A DNA stretch of 21,375 bases from Acidimicrobiia bacterium. GTDB taxonomy: Bacteria > Actinomycetota > Acidimicrobiia > IMCC26256 > PALSA-555. The stretch lies in assembly GCA_017853455.1 (NCBI GenBank), contig JAFMJM010000012.1:1-21375 (forward strand). The letters run 5' to 3'. Shown piece by piece: positions 20,599-21,375 of this stretch; position 1 is the first letter of the stretch, and each line of letters starts with the position of its first letter. The notes under the pieces are model-generated. The model made no database searches. It was given only the letters and a program-made list of their open reading frames with translations, and was not told the DNA's origin. The position numbers were made by a program, and so were the translations under genes.

Positions 20599-21375
20599 GG
20601 GCCTGACGGTGGTGGTGGGCGTCGGCGGCCGGGTCGTCGTGACCGGGGCGATCGTCGTGGTCGGTCGGGGCGTCGTGATCGTCGGCCGCGGGGTGGTCGT
20701 GACCGTGGGCTTGTTGATCACCACGCTGGGCGGCGGGGTCGTCACCGGGACCAGGACGCCGTCGCGGTACTCGTAGCCGGGCGGGATGGTGGACCGGCCG
20801 GTCGGCTGGATGAACTGACCCGGCCCGTCACACCAGGCGGGCGGTGGGGCCCAGTCGCTGGGCGTCACCCCGGAGAGCTGGCTGGTCATGAACTTGCGGA
20901 AGACCGTGGCCGGGATGTTGCCACCGAACCCGGCCCCGGGCACCCGACCCGTGGGGTTGCCGTGCCAGACGGCCGCCGCCAGGACGGGCGTCATCCCGAT
21001 GAACCAGGCGTCGGCACGGTTGTCGGTCGTGCCGGTCTTGCCCGCGACCTGCCAGCCCGGGACGGCGGCACCCGTACCGGTGCCGCTCGTCACGACGTCC
21101 TTCATGACGTCGAGGGTGCACAGGGCGGCTTCCTCGTCCATCGCCCGGGTGCCCGGGTGGGGCTCCTGGTAGATGGTGACTCCCTGGGCGTTGACGATCT
21201 TCTCCACGAAGTACGGGTCGCGGTGCACACCGGTCGCGGCGATGGTGTTGGAGACGGTGGCCATCTCCATGGGGGTCCCCTCGACGGTGCCGAGGGTCAG
21301 GGTCAGGATCGGCTTCAGGGTGGTCTGGGTGATCCCGAGCTTGTGGGCCATGTCCATGACCTTCGGGAACCCGAG
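20596..21375 (-). CDS. Class A penicillin-binding protein (transpeptidase C-terminal part), 5' end beyond window
   Basis: 259 residues present; the N-terminal glycosyltransferase part and the SxxK/SxN motifs lie outside the window. Seen: VMDMAHKLGI at the window edge; KPILTLTLGTVEGTPMEMATVSNTIAATG, the block following the catalytic serine region in PonA-like enzymes; and AGKTGTTDNRADAWFIGMTP, the KTG motif of the transpeptidase fold. A Cys (WCDGPG) and a Thr/Pro-rich low-complexity tail (roughly the last 45 residues, with repeated TTTP/PRPT) end the protein, as is usual for actinobacterial class A PBPs. It crosslinks peptidoglycan outside the membrane. The stop codon is shared with the next gene's promoter. 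Which PBP this is cannot be told from the C-terminus alone. Confidence 0.9.
   Translation of the reverse strand, partial: LGFPKVMDMAHKLGITQTTLKPILTLTLGTVEGTPMEMATVSNTIAATGVHRDPYFVEKIVNAQGVTIYQEPHPGTRAMDEEAALCTLDVMKDVVTSGTGTGAAVPGWQVAGKTGTTDNRADAWFIGMTPVLAAAVWHGNPTGRVPGAGFGGNIPATVFRKFMTSQLSGVTPSDWAPPPAWCDGPGQFIQPTGRSTIPPGYEYRDGVLVPVTTPPPSVVINKPTVTTTPRPTITTPRPTTTIAPVTTTRPPTPTTTVRP

Overview
The window is very GC-rich and gene-dense. WhiB, an F420-type luciferase-like oxidoreductase, a C4 zinc-ribbon/RNase HI pair, a DEDD-exonuclease/GIY-YIG fusion next to trpD, and a bacterial type-A RNase P RNA of the actinobacterial sequence type all point to a chromosomal segment of an actinomycete. The overall mix suggests a deep-branching group such as Acidimicrobiia; that placement is inference. 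I see no insertion sequence, phage gene, CRISPR array, tRNA or rRNA.

Layout. 1-1151 (-) is the 5' part of a fused alpha/beta CoA-transferase that runs off the left edge. 1234-2816 (+) is a membrane-anchored protein translationally coupled to an LLM-family oxidoreductase. 2831-3367 (-) is a DoxX-like membrane protein, divergent from an amidohydrolase at 3476-4666 (+). These look like a loose catabolic neighbourhood. 4707-5177 (-) holds two tiny zinc-binding proteins, divergent from the DEDD/GIY-YIG nuclease at 5238-6917 (+). That gene converges on a trpD operon (8573-6943, -) which carries a coupled membrane protein. whiB (8646-8951, -) diverges from a four-helix membrane protein (9107-9613, +). 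9656-10400 (-) holds two tandem small paralogs, divergent from a sulfotransferase (10580-11428, +). 11456-14235 (-) holds two tandem secreted parallel beta-helix / choice-of-anchor-Q proteins, preceded by a 2-oxoglutarate-oxygenase-like protein (14291-15250, -), RNase P RNA (15381-15774, -) and an NmrA/DUF2867-type NAD(P)-binding protein (15818-17185, -). Divergent from these is bioB (17255-18328, +). The right end is a minus-strand run: transpeptidase (class A PBP, partial) > C4 zinc-ribbon coiled-coil protein > RNase HI > DUF457-like membrane protein > CobC-like phosphatase. Its members are joined by 4-bp overlaps or very short gaps.

The most striking genome-wide feature is promoter grammar. 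At eight genes a TAnnnT-like hexamer (one has G in the first position) sits only 6-7 bp before the start codon, which implies leaderless mRNAs. This supports start-codon choices and explains the missing ribosome binding sites. Other points of interest are the duplicated secreted beta-helix proteins with a conserved anchorless tail, the split form of the RNase HI/CobC protein that is a single fused gene in mycobacteria, a 9-codon upstream ORF overlapping trpD's start, and a stop codon built into the next gene's -10 box. I found no single system that is convincingly new; the best candidates are listed as findings.
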